64,000 bases of DNA from Tomocerus qinae (lineage: Eukaryota; Arthropoda; Collembola; Entomobryomorpha; Tomoceridae). The stretch spans positions 83,514,001 to 83,578,000 of the forward strand of contig CM034546.1 of NCBI GenBank assembly GCA_020055645.1. The letters are read 5' to 3'. Each line of letters starts with the position of its first letter. Positions within the stretch are counted from its first letter, which is position 1. The notes beneath the pieces were generated by a model. That model had not been told where the DNA came from and searched no databases. It saw only the letters and a list, made by a program, of their open reading frames with translations. A program made the translations under genes and the position numbers. Of the stretch, positions 1 to 13,400 are shown in pieces.

Positions 1-3000
1 ACCGGAAGTTCGTCTTCTTCATAGAAGTCGTATTCGGAATCAGAGTCCGACGTGAACTCGGTATAATATGGTTTCAAATGCCGTACATTTTCAATTCTAA
101 GCTGCCCTTTAGACTTTTCGCGTTCATCCTTAATCTGATAAGTTATAGGTCCCGTTCTTTGAACAACAATAAAAGGTCCCTTCCAGTGAACTAACCACTT
201 GGCTACTCTCCCCGGAATTCTTTCAAAGTTAGCTAACCAAACTTTGTCACCTTGTAAATAATGTTGGACCTTATGCTTTTCATCCCATCGGCGTTTTTGC
301 ATTGCTTGGAATTTATCCGTGCGATTTTTTGCAATCTGCTGAGCACGCCGTGCTCTCGTCATGATTATATTAGGCTCTCCGTCACCTGCCTTTTCTAATA
401 TGGTCGGAGTTATTGCGTCACAAGGCAATCTTGGATCCCTACCATTTAAAAGAAAATACGGCGAATATTGATTCACCACATGAGTCGTATTATTCAAAGC
501 ATAAGCTACTCTATTGAGGTACTTGTCCCAATCATTCATTTGCTCGTTGACATGCTTAGCTAGAATATTTTTTATAACCTTATTTGACCGTTCTACAATA
601 CCGTTAGTCTGCGGATTATATGGTGATGTATGTATTAGTTTTATATGGAATTTATCACAAAAAGCCCTGAAATCCCTAGACATAAAATTAGAACCCCTAT
701 CAGTCAAAATCTCTCTAGGACACGAATGATGGCTAGAATATATCACTCCTTCCGTCAAAACCTTAATAACATGTTTTGTATCTGTCCCCTTAAGTGGAAA
801 TAAGTCTACAAACCTCGTCAAATGATCTATTACGACTAAAGCATAAGTATTCTGTCTAGGAAAAGGAGTAGCTGGAAATGGCCCAATTAAATCTATGCCT
901 ACCCGATCGTATGGATAATCTGGAGTTGGTATTGGTTGTGCTGGACCAGGTGCTGCACCCACACGTCTATTATACTGCTGACAGATTTGACAACTAAGTA
1001 CAAACTGTCGAGTATGCTTATACATTTTAGCCCAATAATACCTAGATCTTATGAGACACCAAGTTTTAAAGAAACCCAAATGCATCGCATTATTCTCGTG
1101 TACTTCTTTCAGTACTTCCTTCCTCAGACCCTGTGGTACAACTAACCTCCAAAGATTTTCATCTTCAGTCAGACCTGCCTTATACAATAGCCCATCAATT
1201 AATGTATAATTATCGTGTTTAGGATCAATTTCATGCAAATCATTCCATTTCGCTTGAATTAAATCAGAGATAATATCCTTTAACGCTGGATCTGCTTTCT
1301 GTCGACTCTCCCATTCATCCGATTTATCAAGACCACACAAATGATCACCAAAATTTAATGGATCAGAAACAGATGTTACTTGACTCAATGCTAATGGATA
1401 TCGTGAAAGTGCATCTACATGACCATGACTTTTGCCCGAGACATACTGAATGTCAAAATAATACGGTTGCAGCCTCAATGCCCATCTTGCAAGTCTACCC
1501 TGTGGATCTTTAAGTTTAAGTAGATAACACAATGAACAATGGTCCGTTATTATAATGAACTTTCTGCCATGTATATATGGTCTAAATGCCTCCACTGCAT
1601 ATAAAATCCCCAAACATTCTATTTCCGTCACGCTATACTTTTTCTCATGCGGTTTTAGTGCTCGAGATATGTATGCGACTACTTTCCATTGGCCGTCCTT
1701 TCCCTGCTGTTCAACTGTGCGTTCTACATGTTCCTGTTCTAACGTAGCTCCTAAACCTGTGTAACTAGCGTCCGTGCAAATTCTCGTTGGTGCATCGTCC
1801 TGTGGATGTGCCATTATTGGTGGTGAAACCAATGCCGCCTTTAATTCTAAGAATGCTTTCTCTTGCTCTTCTCCCCAAACAAAAGGAACATTCTTACACG
1901 TAAGTGCTGTTAATGGTTTTGCGATCTTAGAAAATCCCTTAATAAAACGACGGTAATACCCACAAAAATTGACGAATGATAAAATGTCTTTAACACAAGT
2001 CGGTCTAGGAAAGTCGTTTACAGCACGACACTTGGCTGGGTCCGGTGAAATCCCTTCAGCTGATATAATATGCCCTAGAAATTTTATTTTATTGTCCCCA
2101 AACGTACATTTAGCTGGCTTCAGCTTCAGACCTGCCTTTTTTAAGCATTCGAAGACTAACTCAAGATGTTCTAAGTGAGATTCGAAGTCACGACTAAAAA
2201 CTATGATATCGTCCAAGTACGCTAACGCTATAGTCCATTTTAAACCCCCTAATACTGCGTCAATTAGCCGTTGAAAACTACTTGGTGCATTACAAAGTCC
2301 AAAAGGCATGACATTCCATTCGAATAGTCCGTCCGGACATACAAAAGCAGTTTTATCCTTCGATTCAGGATGCATTGGTACCTGATAGTATGCTGATTCA
2401 CAATCCATAGTACTTAAATATTTACTATATGCAAAACGATCTAATGCATCATCTAACCTCGGTAATGGATAGCTGTTCTTTTTAGTAAGTGCATTTACTG
2501 CTCTGAAATCAACACAAAATCTCATTGAACCATCTGACTTCTTAACTAAAACTACTGGAGATGACCAAGGTGAATCAGAAGGTGTAATGATTCCTTTAGC
2601 TAATAAGTCTGCCACTTGTTTAGAGATTTCCTTTCGTTCTGCAAAAGAGCACCGGTATGGTTTCTGTGCTACTGGCTGTGCGCCTTGTACATCGATGTGA
2701 TGCTGAACGAAATTGCATAGACCTAAGTCCAAAGCATTTTTTGTGAACACGTCCCTGTATTTATAGAGTAAGTTGTAAACCTCATTTCGCTGCTCATTAG
2801 TCAAGTCATTCCCCAATGTGATCTTTTCTAGAAATTCTCTAGCCTCAGGTTCCACTGACTCTAACTTTTCTATGCGAATTTTCTGTCCTTTTGTATGAGT
2901 CTTACCCTCTTTAACAGATGCCGCTTTCTCAGATTTTATGGTTTGTTCTACTTCGTCAGCATTACACACAATCATTTCCGGTTCAAGAATGTCATAAGTT

Positions 3001-4970
3001 CCAATTAATGTACTCCTTTTAAGTAGTATAGGCTTGATAGTAGGATTGATAATAAAAGTACATCCCTTTCCCTCTTTAACATCAACAATTGTATTCCCAA
3101 TAGAAACACGCTTTGTATTTTGTAATTGATGCCTAGGTGTTATGACTATGCTATTGTTAATCTCAGCCTTCATTGCAAAATGTACCCTCTTAGCATAGTT
3201 AGGAGGAATTATCACATTCTTAGTCAATCTGATGTCATTGTTAGGTGTGTCGTTAGATTTTAATTCATGACTGCTCTCAGTATTAGTACTAGTTGGAGAA
3301 TCTAATATGTTAGTATGGCCACGGGAACATGGTAAATCAATACCCAGTTGTGTTCTGACCTTTTGCTTACTAGCACGTGCTTTGCCCTTGGAATTCCTTC
3401 CCGCAACTTTGCACAAAGTAACCGTAGGGTGTGGCGAATCAACACCGATTTTTACCCCAGGGATCTCTATCTCTGCTGGTACTAGATTTTTGTAAGCTTT
3501 AACATTAGGTAGTAAGGTCGTTGCCCAGTCAGTGAATTGAGAAAAGTTTGGTATACCCTTAAGATATCTGATTGACTCTTCAGCGATATTCACACCATAC
3601 GTGAAAAGATTAGGTCCTTTACCGTAGTTGAGATTAACACCATAAGCCACCATCCAATCTTTACCCAATACAACGTTATTAGACAAGCCTGGTACTATAA
3701 AGAAACGCCATAGGATCTTATAACCGTCTATCTCCAAAAACATCTCTACTTCTTTGCTGACGTAGTAGTCACCCGCATCCTCAATAGAAAGTCCAACCGT
3801 GAAAGGTTCAACATCGTTACATTTATGCACATACTGCTTATGACAAGAATTTTCAATAGTATTCTTAAAATACCATTCACTGATTCCCGAAATGTTAGCT
3901 CCTGTATCTACCATAACCTCAGTGAATTTCCCATTTATGCGTAAGTTTAAATTCCGTTTAAACCGAAAATTCATCATGCGATATCTAGTAGGAAAGATGC
4001 CAAACGGAGTTTTAGTATAGATAGTGTCCTCAGACGTCTCCTCAGAACTACCTACCATTGCACTCGTCTGATAATCATGAGCTACCTTCCGACAATTTCT
4101 TTTCCTCCTTAAACTCCTGTCAATGTCGCTTAATGTTACTTCATAACTTTCCTGTAACCTTCCTTCCAATGAACTCTCATTTTCACTGCTAGCATCCCAG
4201 CTAGTATCATCATCCAACATACAATACCTATTCTTTAAATCAACTTCACTTTTACTTTTTATGGCCTTTTTATCATCTTTACTTTTTAAACTCTTTTTTA
4301 TGCATTTTTCATTCTTCCCCAATTCCTTACTTTTCTTTCCGATCGCAATACCCTTAACATTACTTCCACATGCAAGAACATCATGACTTCCTAACTCAGA
4401 ATTCACAACATTCATAAAAATAGAATCCCCATCATCAACATTACTATAATTTTTAGGCTCCTTACTTTCAATTCCAATTATCCTATTCAATGCCTTCCCG
4501 CTTTTACTTTCCGAATAGTATTCATTCCCCTTATTTCGAATTTGCCAATTTTTAAATAAATTTCGACGAAGCCTGTTATGCATATCTGTACTAGGCAGAT
4601 ATGGATTCCCCTCAATGCCACTTTTAACAACCGAAGAATACAACTTCCTTTCCTCCTGCACATTGTCCTTTCCCATATTAGAATTAGTGAACACTAAAGT
4701 TCTTTTCCTTAGATCATGACTCTCATTCATTGTCCCATTATTAACACACATACTATTATCCTCAACACACACATCATTTCCCATATTATTATCAACTAAA
4801 CCATTTCCATGTTTAAATTGAGTATTTCCCGTATTATTATTATAACCCCTGCTATTATTAACTTCTAACCCATACATATATTTCCCATCATTATTATATC
4901 CCAAATGTTTATTAATAATATTACCAGAACCAGATCGAACATTCATTTCACACGTTGGCCCTACTGGCGC
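1..4970 (-). CDS. gypsy pol: protease, reverse transcriptase, RNase H, integrase (partial)
   Basis: Retroelement polyprotein that would process, copy and integrate the element's RNA. Reading from the right: an Asn/Lys/Ser-rich N-terminal stretch (about 4000-4950); the aspartic protease motif M-V-D-T-G-A-N (DTGA at 3897-3908); the RT core with Y-L-D-D (2208-2219) followed by I-I-V-F-S; the RNase H region (about 1300-1900); the integrase zinc-binding region near 1000; integrase core residues around 840 and in D-R-G-S-N-F-M near 682-702; and an acidic C-terminal tail at 1-70. The frame leaves the window still open. This is a fossil-type mobile element, not a host gene. Confidence 0.85.
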
Positions 4971-6346
4971 TGTACAGAGTTGTGGTTTAAATTCTGTGGA
5001 GGAAGAATCGGATTTGCATTCGATTGCCCCCCTTGATTGGCATTTTGTGGCGCGTTTGCCGCTAATTGTGCATTATTACTAGCCGTTGCATTATTAGGTA
5101 GTTCATTACAGAATCTAATAATATGCCCAGATTTTCCACAACCATAGCAAGTAACAGTATTATTTCCCCCGCTATTTTCGGTATTTCGAGGTTGATAATA
5201 GTTCCCTCTATTATTGCCCCGATTGGAATTGCTTGGCCCCGGATTCCTCGAATTTTGAAAAGAACGATTCTTAAAATAACAATCCCTCTCTTCGTGATTA
5301 GTTCTGCCGCATACTCCACAAGGTGGAAATGCATTTCGAGAATCCCTCAAGCTGTTAAATCTTTGGGAGCGACCACCAGAATAACGTGAATTTGAATTCA
5401 CTGGCCCAGGTACAAACGTACTACTTGAATTCGCATCCCTATTCTTTTCAGAATTACTAGTAGGCTGTTTCATTGCATAAATCTCAGCCATTTTCCTCAG
5501 CTTGTCAAGAAATTCCCCAGTGGAACTAAAATCTTGCCCAACTAGCGCTTTCATAAAATCGAATGGTAAGGCCTTAGTTAATTGCTCAATTTTACGTTTA
5601 TCAGACATTTTAGGATCAATGTTTCTCAAAAGTTCCAGTTTACTAGCAACAAATTTTTGTGGATCTTCGCCAATTTTATAAACAAGAGCCTTATTTTGCA
5701 TGCGATAGATTGTCTTTTGAGAAGAATGATCAAAAAATTTCAAAAATCTATCAATGATCCCTTTCCAAATTTCCGCATAATCAGGATTGTCCTCTTTCAA
5801 CTCTCGACTGACTATTGGATACTCTGCAGTCCACCAATTCTTTGCATCGCCATCCAATACTCTGTCGAAGTTGTGAATTGCCCACGCAGGCGACAAACCA
5901 ATAAAATTTAAATCATTCTGGAATTTAAGCAAAAACTCCTCGGCGTCGGCCTTACCATCGTAATGCCTTAACTGCTGAATTGCCTGATGATGTGCAAACA
6001 AATTAGGGTTTACCACTACATTAGCATCGCCCGGTCTGGTTACGTTAATATTTGGAATGTCATTACCCGCTTGTCCAGCATTATTACGCAAACGAGTCCT
6101 GAGTTCTACCAATTCCTCCTCAAGTAAAGCCACGTATTCGAGATTAGGACGCAAGGGATTAGCTCGAGCTGCTTCGTTATTCCCTTCAGCGTGTGCATCA
6201 TCATCGTGTCGCCTTTCATTGCCGTCGCGACGTTCGTCTCCCCCGACATTAGCATTCCCAATTATTTCTTGCTGTCGCCTTTCATTTCTGTCTCGACCCT
6301 CGTCTCCCCCGACATTAGCATTCCCAAACATTTCTTCGTCACTCAT
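4961..6346 (-). CDS. gypsy gag with two CCHC zinc knuckles
   Basis: A 461-residue Gag-like protein. The N-terminal 50 residues are a near-perfect internal duplication (two G-N-A-N-V-G-G-D-E modules). A retrotransposon-Gag-type helical middle (about residues 120-290) is followed by an Asn/Ser/Arg-rich stretch and two C-x2-C-x4-H-x4-C zinc knuckles at about residues 343-356 and 398-411, the nucleic-acid-binding part of the family. It ends just where the pol frame opens, in the -1 frame. Part of the element described above. Confidence 0.85.
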   Translation of the reverse strand: MSDEEMFGNANVGGDEGRDRNERRQQEIIGNANVGGDERRDGNERRHDDDAHAEGNNEAARANPLRPNLEYVALLEEELVELRTRLRNNAGQAGNDIPNINVTRPGDANVVVNPNLFAHHQAIQQLRHYDGKADAEEFLLKFQNDLNFIGLSPAWAIHNFDRVLDGDAKNWWTAEYPIVSRELKEDNPDYAEIWKGIIDRFLKFFDHSSQKTIYRMQNKALVYKIGEDPQKFVASKLELLRNIDPKMSDKRKIEQLTKALPFDFMKALVGQDFSSTGEFLDKLRKMAEIYAMKQPTSNSEKNRDANSSSTFVPGPVNSNSRYSGGRSQRFNSLRDSRNAFPPCGVCGRTNHEERDCYFKNRSFQNSRNPGPSNSNRGNNRGNYYQPRNTENSGGNNTVTCYGCGKSGHIIRFCNELPNNATASNNAQLAANAPQNANQGGQSNANPILPPQNLNHNSVQRQ

Positions 6347-6650
6347 CTTGTCTCAGAACAAAGATTAACTCAAAGAAACAAGATTGAATTAACATCCAAC
6401 AGAAATGTATTTGCTGAATTTCTAGAAAAACTCCCCCTTAAATTATAATATCCTAATTAGTTTCTATGCTTAATGTAAAGATTACAACCAAAAAATTAAA
6501 CATTCAACTCAATCGACTGATAATTTTCAAAAGAATTAACATGTGGCCAGACATTCACCTCAAATAGCGTCCTTTTACTTAATTAAGTATTCATCCTCCT
6601 TGTTATCTGACTTTCAACAAAGTTAAAGGAAAGATAAAGTTGGAGTTGGA

Positions 6651-6668
6651 CGTGCTAGACTGTCGCCA
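6651..6668 (-). other. putative primer-binding site (tRNA-Arg type)
   Basis: The minus strand reads TGGCGACAGTCTAGCACG here, about 300 bp upstream of gag. The first seven bases match the start of the primer site of 412/mdg1-type elements, which pairs with the 3' end of tRNA-Arg. The adjoining LTR edge does not show a clear terminal CA, so this is tentative. Confidence 0.35.
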
Positions 6669-8290
6669 CTTATCAACATAAAGTACTTAAATTATCGCTT
6701 AGCAATGAGAGATTTTAGCATCGCTCCGCAGCTACCACCCAAAAAGAAAGATTTATTAGAAATTTTTACACGTAGGAATAATTAAATTAAATCTTCATTG
6801 ACATGTTGCATATTCACTAAGAAAAATCTGTAGTTACGTTGCATTGCGACTTGCATAAAGACTGCCATTAAAGAAGGATGCTCAATGAAATTACGATTAT
6901 TATAGAAAGACGCAATAACTATGCACATATTATTATCCCATTCAGTCATTGGCAATTGTTCAGCATAAACTTGAATTAATGCGTAAGTCACCATAGGCGC
7001 TTGAAATAACTGCTGAATCGTGACTGGTATTAATAATAACGACATTTTAAAGTTTACAGAAAATCTTAAAATTCAATTTTAAACATTCTAGGCTTTATCC
7101 AAAAATAACTGACATAATTTTATAGTAGTCTCACTATGAAGTCAAATACCAGGGTTCATACGATGGAAAAATGCTGACCGACTAATTAGAAAAAATAATT
7201 TCCACAAAATTTACCCTAATTTTAATTTTAGATTGTTAGTAATACTCATTCCCATTAAATGTTGGCTTAAAATAATTTTTCCCTATTTATTAATTGAATT
7301 TCACCCCAATAATCCGACCCATCAAAAAAAAATGTCAGCCCAGGAAACCCTGGAACTGTATACGTACCCAAGAATACCAAAATTTTGAAAAAATCAATTT
7401 AAACCTGAATTTTTCATGCCCAGTAATTTAGAAGGGTCATTTCAAAGAAGAATTATAAAGATATAATGTAAAAATAATTCCCTAACGCCCAAAAAAGTCC
7501 ACCGAACCGTACCTACTTGAATGGCGACACAGAAAAACCCGTTTTTTCGAAGAATTCAGGCCCAAAATAAATATAGATATATTTTTAAACATTCCCCAAA
7601 CATTATATTGACCGAAAAAAAATTTATTGCGACACTGTGTCACTACTCAGTTCCCCAAAAAGTCAATACTGAGTCATCACTTTCCCTTTCTACAGAAATT
7701 TTATATACGCCCCACAAATAATCCCAAAAAAAAAAGTTTGCCCCATTTTATAAAATATGATAACTGACTTACGTGAATTCGTTGTCCTTCTTCAAAAAAA
7801 AAGTCCCTGAATCCTGTCCTTCCTCCGACAAGAGTTTACCCCGAATCTTCTGTGCTGGTTCTACGGTGGATGCGCCTCAGACGGTAAGCCTGTACGTTGT
7901 CAGAGTCGACCGAACCAGGGATGCCGATTAGTCCTGAAATGCCCGATAGTCCTGCAATGCCCGTATGCTTGAATGTCCATATGCTTGAATGCCCGTAATG
8001 CTGGATGCCACAAAGGAAACCAATCCGAAGTCCAGATCCAATCCCACTTTATTAGCCCATCAACCAACCCGCACGACTCAAGCCCAGAAACAGAATGCCA
8101 CTCTTTCCGCTCCGTTCTCCCGTCTAACTATCCCCACATTAGAATGTGCGATGTGCGTCCCTCTCTACTCTCGCGGATTGGCTCACACACATTTAAATAT
8201 CCCCATAACCCGCTACAGCATACTTACTCTATGACTCTCTACAATAGAGTCTCTACAACTACTACAATACTTAAGACATCTTGATAACAA
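6669..8290 (-). mobile_element. putative LTR/leader region of the gypsy element
   Basis: AT-rich sequence upstream of gag on the minus strand. It includes a TATTTAAA box near 8188-8196 and several CCC-rich tracts. A small open frame of 87 residues (6782-7045, minus) is present and not recognised. Without the second LTR, which is outside the window, the LTR boundaries cannot be fixed; 8290 is a guess based on where a different TIR element begins. Confidence 0.35.
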
Positions 8291-8319
8291 TCAAATCATA
8301 ACTCTCATTCATACTAATC

Positions 8320-8627
8320 AAGGAGCTTGGACGGTTAATAAGGAGAGCCAAGTAGAGAATTGCCCGTAAGGGATTTTGAAGATCTATAAGGGACATTTTG
8401 TCCCTAATTTTGTGTAAATATCTGGTTGCTATGCTGTTGGAAACGTATTAAATTATTAGAGGATAGCAAGTGAGACATCAATGTTTATAGCAGCTTGATA
8501 AAGACAGGGGTAGGGGACGTTTTCCAAAAAACGTCCCTTATAAATCTTCAAATTCGCTTATGGTAAAATTCCCTACTCGGCTCTCCTGATAAAGCGCTAC
8601 TATACTATGGCAACGTCCATGCTCCTT
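8320..8627. mobile_element. Short TIR element (MULE-like MITE)
   Basis: The ends aaggagcttggacg and cgtccatgctcctt are inverted copies, followed inward by a second inverted block (aggagagcc / ggctctcct, then the cccgtaaggg-type region). A direct repeat atactaatc lies at 8311-8319 and 8629-8637, giving a 9-bp duplication, the size known for Mutator-like elements. It has no coding capacity. A larger relative is at 36692-38015. Confidence 0.65.
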
Positions 8628-8637
8628 GATACTAATC

Positions 8638-9116
8638 AAGATTTCCTGTATTCTATTTTTATTAAGAGTCTGAGTCAATTTGTTTGAAAATCACCTTAGC
8701 TACGATGTATTTTAATTCAAAATCCCTCCTCTTCTCTTCAGAATAAATTGTCACAAAACTGTATAAACTACGGTGGTTCATTCATAGTGACAATCACTGT
8801 AGAAGAATGCTTTAGTGTGCCAATTTATTCCGAAAATAAGGGGAGGGGAAAATGAGGGAAAAGACCCCAGACTACATTCATACTACTATTTCTTCCCACC
8901 GAAAAAAAAATTTTCCTCCGATCTGGCAATGAAGAAAAACGATTCAAAAGCAATTTCAACCGAGAGACTGGGGTGTACATGTTTATTAAATTACGCCCTA
9001 TTTTAATTATCCAGAAACTACTTTTCCTTGTTTTCAGGTTTTCCTTGCGTCTCCCTATGAGTTTTTTAAGGTTTTTACCTGTAATATTTTAGACAGTTCA
9101 ACTGTGCCAGAATGAC
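8638..9116. other. Intergenic stretch
   Basis: AT-rich sequence between the MITE and the YqaJ-type gene remnant. No gene or clear repeat seen. Confidence 0.4.
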
Positions 9117-10345
9117 TTGCAACGTCGCACTAAAAGAAATCATTCGTTACCCGTGCAAGTATCCTCTCCTGATTTGAAAATAAAAAAATTCTTGTCTTTT
9201 AAAGCCTCTTGCAGTGATGCGTGTTTTTTGGACCAAGGACACTTTTCCTCCACAATTTTATGTTCCCCAACTAATCCGTCTGGTGAAGCTCCAATGAAGC
9301 CATTTTCTTGTAGATATAAACCAGCTGGACATACAATTTGATTTGTTTTCTGTTCATATTCCTCAATTGCGTCTTTTTCATGAGAAAGTCCCCAGTTGGT
9401 TGCCTGCAATTATTAGCATTTTTAGTGTTGCTCAATTAACGTGGTACATTTTTTAATCAAAAAGTAGCTTACCTGAACTTGAGACAAATCGTACATTCCA
9501 AGCAAACGCTTAAAAAAGGAAGGTGGAAATCTGTAAACTTTGCTCACAAGTTGTATGTTCATATGATTAAGTATTATTCCAAAATTACTGGCAGTAATTC
9601 TACAGTCCCGTAATTGAGCCCAAAGTGAGATGTTGTTTTTTCTTGTCACAGAGATTTTTCATGAATGCTATATCTGATTTATCAACTGGTGCATCAAATG
9701 CTTTGCGGAATTTCTGGTTCCATAATTCTTGAATTGGTTTCGATTGATCCAAGCTTTTACCAGGGCCATTCCAAATCGATGTAAAATCTGTTCTTGACAG
9801 CATTTTTTGACTAAATAGCATCAAGGCTATCATATGTGAGCAAATGGACTTCCCTCTGGGGCAGCTACATTGTGCATCTAAAGGTCCAGTTTTTCCATCA
9901 TAACTGATCTATTTAAATAAATAAAAACAGCTATATTTTTAAGTATGCATCTCTAACGGTTTCACACACAAGATTACATACTAAGTGAAAAAAAATGATC
10001 AGTTTAAAGGTTTAATTTTGCTACCTGAATGGAATATGAAACTTCAATTTTCATCGAATGTTTTGTTTTAACTTTTCCAAAACTAGGATCCACATACCCG
10101 GAAATACTGGTCTTATCATGGACAAACTTTCTTACATGATCTGAATTGATATGGTCCTCTCCTTTTTTCATCAACTTTTGCGTCTGAGATGTTTGATCAC
10201 CACTATTTTTACCATATAACTGCTCTAGTTTATATGAAATAAAAGATAAAATATTGGAAAAGGCAAAAGGGTCCATTGCATTCAAAATGACAATGACTAA
10301 ATTTTGAAAATACAAAAAAATTGTTATTAAGATGCTACATTTCAT
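9117..10345 (-). pseudogene. SWIM zinc finger + YqaJ-like nuclease gene, decayed
   Basis: Spliced minus-strand gene. The first exon reads into V-D-P-S-F-G-K and ends at 10025 with CAG|GT. A 116-bp intron (9909-10024) follows. The next exon has the SWIM finger pattern C-S-C-P-R-G-K-S-I-C-S-H (C-x-C...C-x-H, about 9830-9870), then R-I-T-A-S-N-F-G, the N-terminal motif of YqaJ-type nucleases. A 69-bp intron (9404-9472) precedes S-P-D-G-L-V and V-E-E-K-C-P, the metal-binding D and E-x-K part of the fold. SWIM plus YqaJ proteins are common in invertebrate genomes, often as multicopy transposon-associated genes. The frame changes once near 9650 and the C-terminus is short, so this copy is probably dead. 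It follows the DDE-like gene on the same strand. Confidence 0.7.
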
Positions 10346-10498
10346 GAATTTATTATATCAAGTACATGAATGCAACTAAACTCTACGCCCCGGCGTGGTT
10401 TTTCCATTCACATTCGCGCCGCGCATGCGTACAAACTTGGAGGGTCCCTATAAAACTCAAAGGATACTACATAAAATACACTTTAGCACTCAGCTAGG
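10346..10498. other. GC-richer spacer between two minus-strand genes
   Basis: About 150 bp separating the stop of the DDE-like gene (10499) from the SWIM-YqaJ gene. It contains a CpG-rich block around 10385-10430, unlike its AT-rich surroundings, which could be a promoter of the downstream gene. This is inference from composition only. Confidence 0.3.
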
Positions 10499-13400
10499 TT
10501 ATAAATTTAGGAAAGAAAGATCAAAATTTTCTCCAATTAATTCATCTTCTTCCTCCTCGAATGGCATCGTCGTAATGGCATCATAAAATATATTATGTCC
10601 AGGTCTATAAAATGTAGTTAATAGAACTTCAAGGTTTGCCATTTTCTCAGGTGAAATAGGCATAAACCCGTCGTAGGCTAAAGGAGTATTACGGATAACA
10701 TCTTGTAAAGCAGCAACTGAGACTCCACGTTTGAGCAGCTGAAAAGGATTAGTTGTAGGCCCCGACAAAGTATTTCTTGAGTAAACTCCATTGGCCGTGT
10801 ACAGCAGACCCCTTATATCACCGATTTGACCTTGAGAACGTCTAAGCAGTGGGTTCAGAGTATTTTTAAAAGAGAATATGTTGCATATAAGAGTTCCATC
10901 GTTGACTAAATCATCTGTTACTGGGTAATTGCAGTAAATTACTGTGAAGGGTCTTGAAGGCCTTGAATTGCGAATTAAATTGATCCACTGGGAGGGGTAG
11001 AAGATTTGGTCTTCTTTTCTTTTTTTCGATAAGTGAGAATTCAGCGTCAATCATCATTCTACTATGATCAAAGAATTATTTTGTCATATCTAACGGACCG
11101 CAGTATGAAGGTAAAGCTTGAAAATACTTATTCTGACAGCAAAACCATGACCCGTGGGACTCCACAGGGAAGTTGTCTATCGGGACTATTATTTAGTATA
11201 TACATTAATGACTTACCCAATGTGCCAATATTTTGCAAATGTACACTTTATGCTGATGACTGTGCCCTTTATTTTTCTTCAAAAAATGTAAAAGAAGCAG
11301 AAGCATTTGTTCAAATAGATCTAAATGCAATTATTGCATGGGGTAATAATAATGGACTAGAACTTAATATTGATAAAACGAAATACATGATTTTTTATCC
11401 TACAAATATGACAAAACAAGGACAAATTAATATAAGTATTAATGGTAATATTATAGAACAGGTCAGCACATTTGTGTATTTAGGTGTGACCCTAGATGAT
11501 CAGATGAATTGGCATGCACATGTAGATGTTGTAATAGCAAAAATGAAGTCTAGAACTAAACTTGTATTTAAATATAAAAAATTTTTTGCTGCAGATCAGA
11601 CAAAAATGTTTATCAACTCGTTAATTATATCTGTACTAGACTATTGTTTACCAATATGGGGAAAAGTGTGTGCCACTAAGCTAAGTAAAATTGATGGAAT
11701 TATAACAAAATTAGCTAAATGCATCTCAGGTAAATATGTTTTACGAAATTCAGAACAACTGAATGATGCACTAGAAATGTCAAATTTAATGACAGTTAAG
11801 GAAAAGTGTAATTTAAACACTTTGCTATTTATATATAAGCATGTAATTTCTGAACAATCTGCTCTAAAGAATGAAATAAATATAGACTATGTAAAGCAGG
11901 ATACTAGTAATATTTCAAGAGCACTACGTAGTTCGTATAATCTGGTGATTCCTAAATTAAAAACTGAATATGGTCGAAAAGGTTTCCATTACAGAAGTGC
12001 CTATATGTGGAACCTATTACCTAATAATATACAGAAAAGTGAAACGTACACTATATTTGATAAACAAATAAGACAACATATTGTAAGCAATCGACATGCA
12101 GCAAAATCAAACTATTACAATTTATAATGCTAAAACTTGCATAACTAAGCACTAATGAGTATTTAATATTTATCTACACCTATTGTTAAATTCACTGACT
12201 AAATGAACCACTATGTTAAGCTATATTTCTAAGTAATATTATATGAGTAAGTAATTAAGTATTTTTTTTAATAATCAGTAGTATAGTGACAACGATGGGA
12301 GAAAACTTTTATAATCCTTGTATTGTAACGGTTATTCAAATTTGTCAATAAAACCATACCATACCATACCATCAGGAAGTGGAAATTCAAAAGTTATGCT
12401 TTCAAATCTTCCCGGACACATCGATAACAAATAAACCATTAAGAATCGGTTTTTGTTCTGTCCAAACGAATTGTCACAATTAAGGTGCAAATGGCGAACT
12501 GCTCCAGGTACAAAATTTTCTATGTAAAATTTTAAGAAGCTTACAACTTCAGATGACCCTTTTTGTCCAAAATGCTCACAATATGTGAACATATGTGTTT
12601 CGCCACTTCGAAGATTCCTTACGCCAAAGTTAAAAAGCCATAATTGCCTCAAAAAGAACTCTTTGGAAACATTTGTAACTGGAAACGCAAATTTTTTTGG
12701 AAATCGAAGCACAAGAACAAATGAGTATCATCCGTTGCTGCGATGTAGTTTCTGGACATTTTCTGAAAAAATATTTCAGCCTCCATCCAATGTTCCATCT
12801 GCTCTACTCGTAAAGCGAATTCTGTTTCTTCCTCATTTTCGGCTACAGCACCAGTAATTTTTGCGTGAAATATCTCACATCGATAACAAATATCGCTTCT
12901 TGGTTTTCCAAAGCCAATGTTATATTCGTAGTTGAATATATGAGCAAACTTAGAAATCTTTACTCCATCTGCATAATCTTCAGGATTTAGTCTCGGATTT
13001 TCAACCAGCAAGTCATTATACAAAGATTTGATTGTTGAATTTGATTCAAGAAACGTTTTATTTCTGTTATCATTGCGCGAGTAATGGCTGGACCGGGATT
13101 CTAAATTTTCGATAAATGTTCTCACTGTTTGAAGCATCCCACCATCAACTGTCTTATGATTTCCATGTTTACCTCTTCCGTCGGCGATTGGATAATGTCT
13201 TTGCAACACCTTGAAAATTTTAATTATTTGAAATTAAAATTAAGGACAGTTAACACCAAATTACACAAAATTTAAACAATCTAAAAGGTTAATAGACTAA
13301 TGATTGTTTTAACCTCTCTTTGTAGGCGAGATCTTTTTATCCCGTGGAAATTTAAGAACGTCTTCTGGCATACTATTTCTATTTTATCAGGTAGCTGAAT

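Larger units (their letters stand above)
1..8290 (-). mobile_element. Ty3/gypsy LTR retrotransposon, minus strand, 3' end beyond window
   Basis: Read on the minus strand this is a gypsy-type element in the order leader/LTR (right), gag, protease, RT, RNase H, integrase (left). The primer-site-like start TGGCGACAGTC near 6668 resembles the tRNA-Arg primer sites of mdg1/412-type elements. Gag and pol sit in different frames with pol in the -1 frame, which fits the frameshift expression known in the family. The part inside the window looks largely whole, suggesting a fairly young copy. The left end and its LTR lie outside the window and the right LTR boundary is uncertain. Confidence 0.85.

Noticed and set aside
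7514-7521. Second tggcgac as an alternative primer site
   Set aside because: It is on the plus strand, opposite to the element's direction, so it is likely chance.
7973-8284. Two overlapping frames of 81 and 103 codons
   Set aside because: They lie antisense in the putative LTR, with no recognisable motif.
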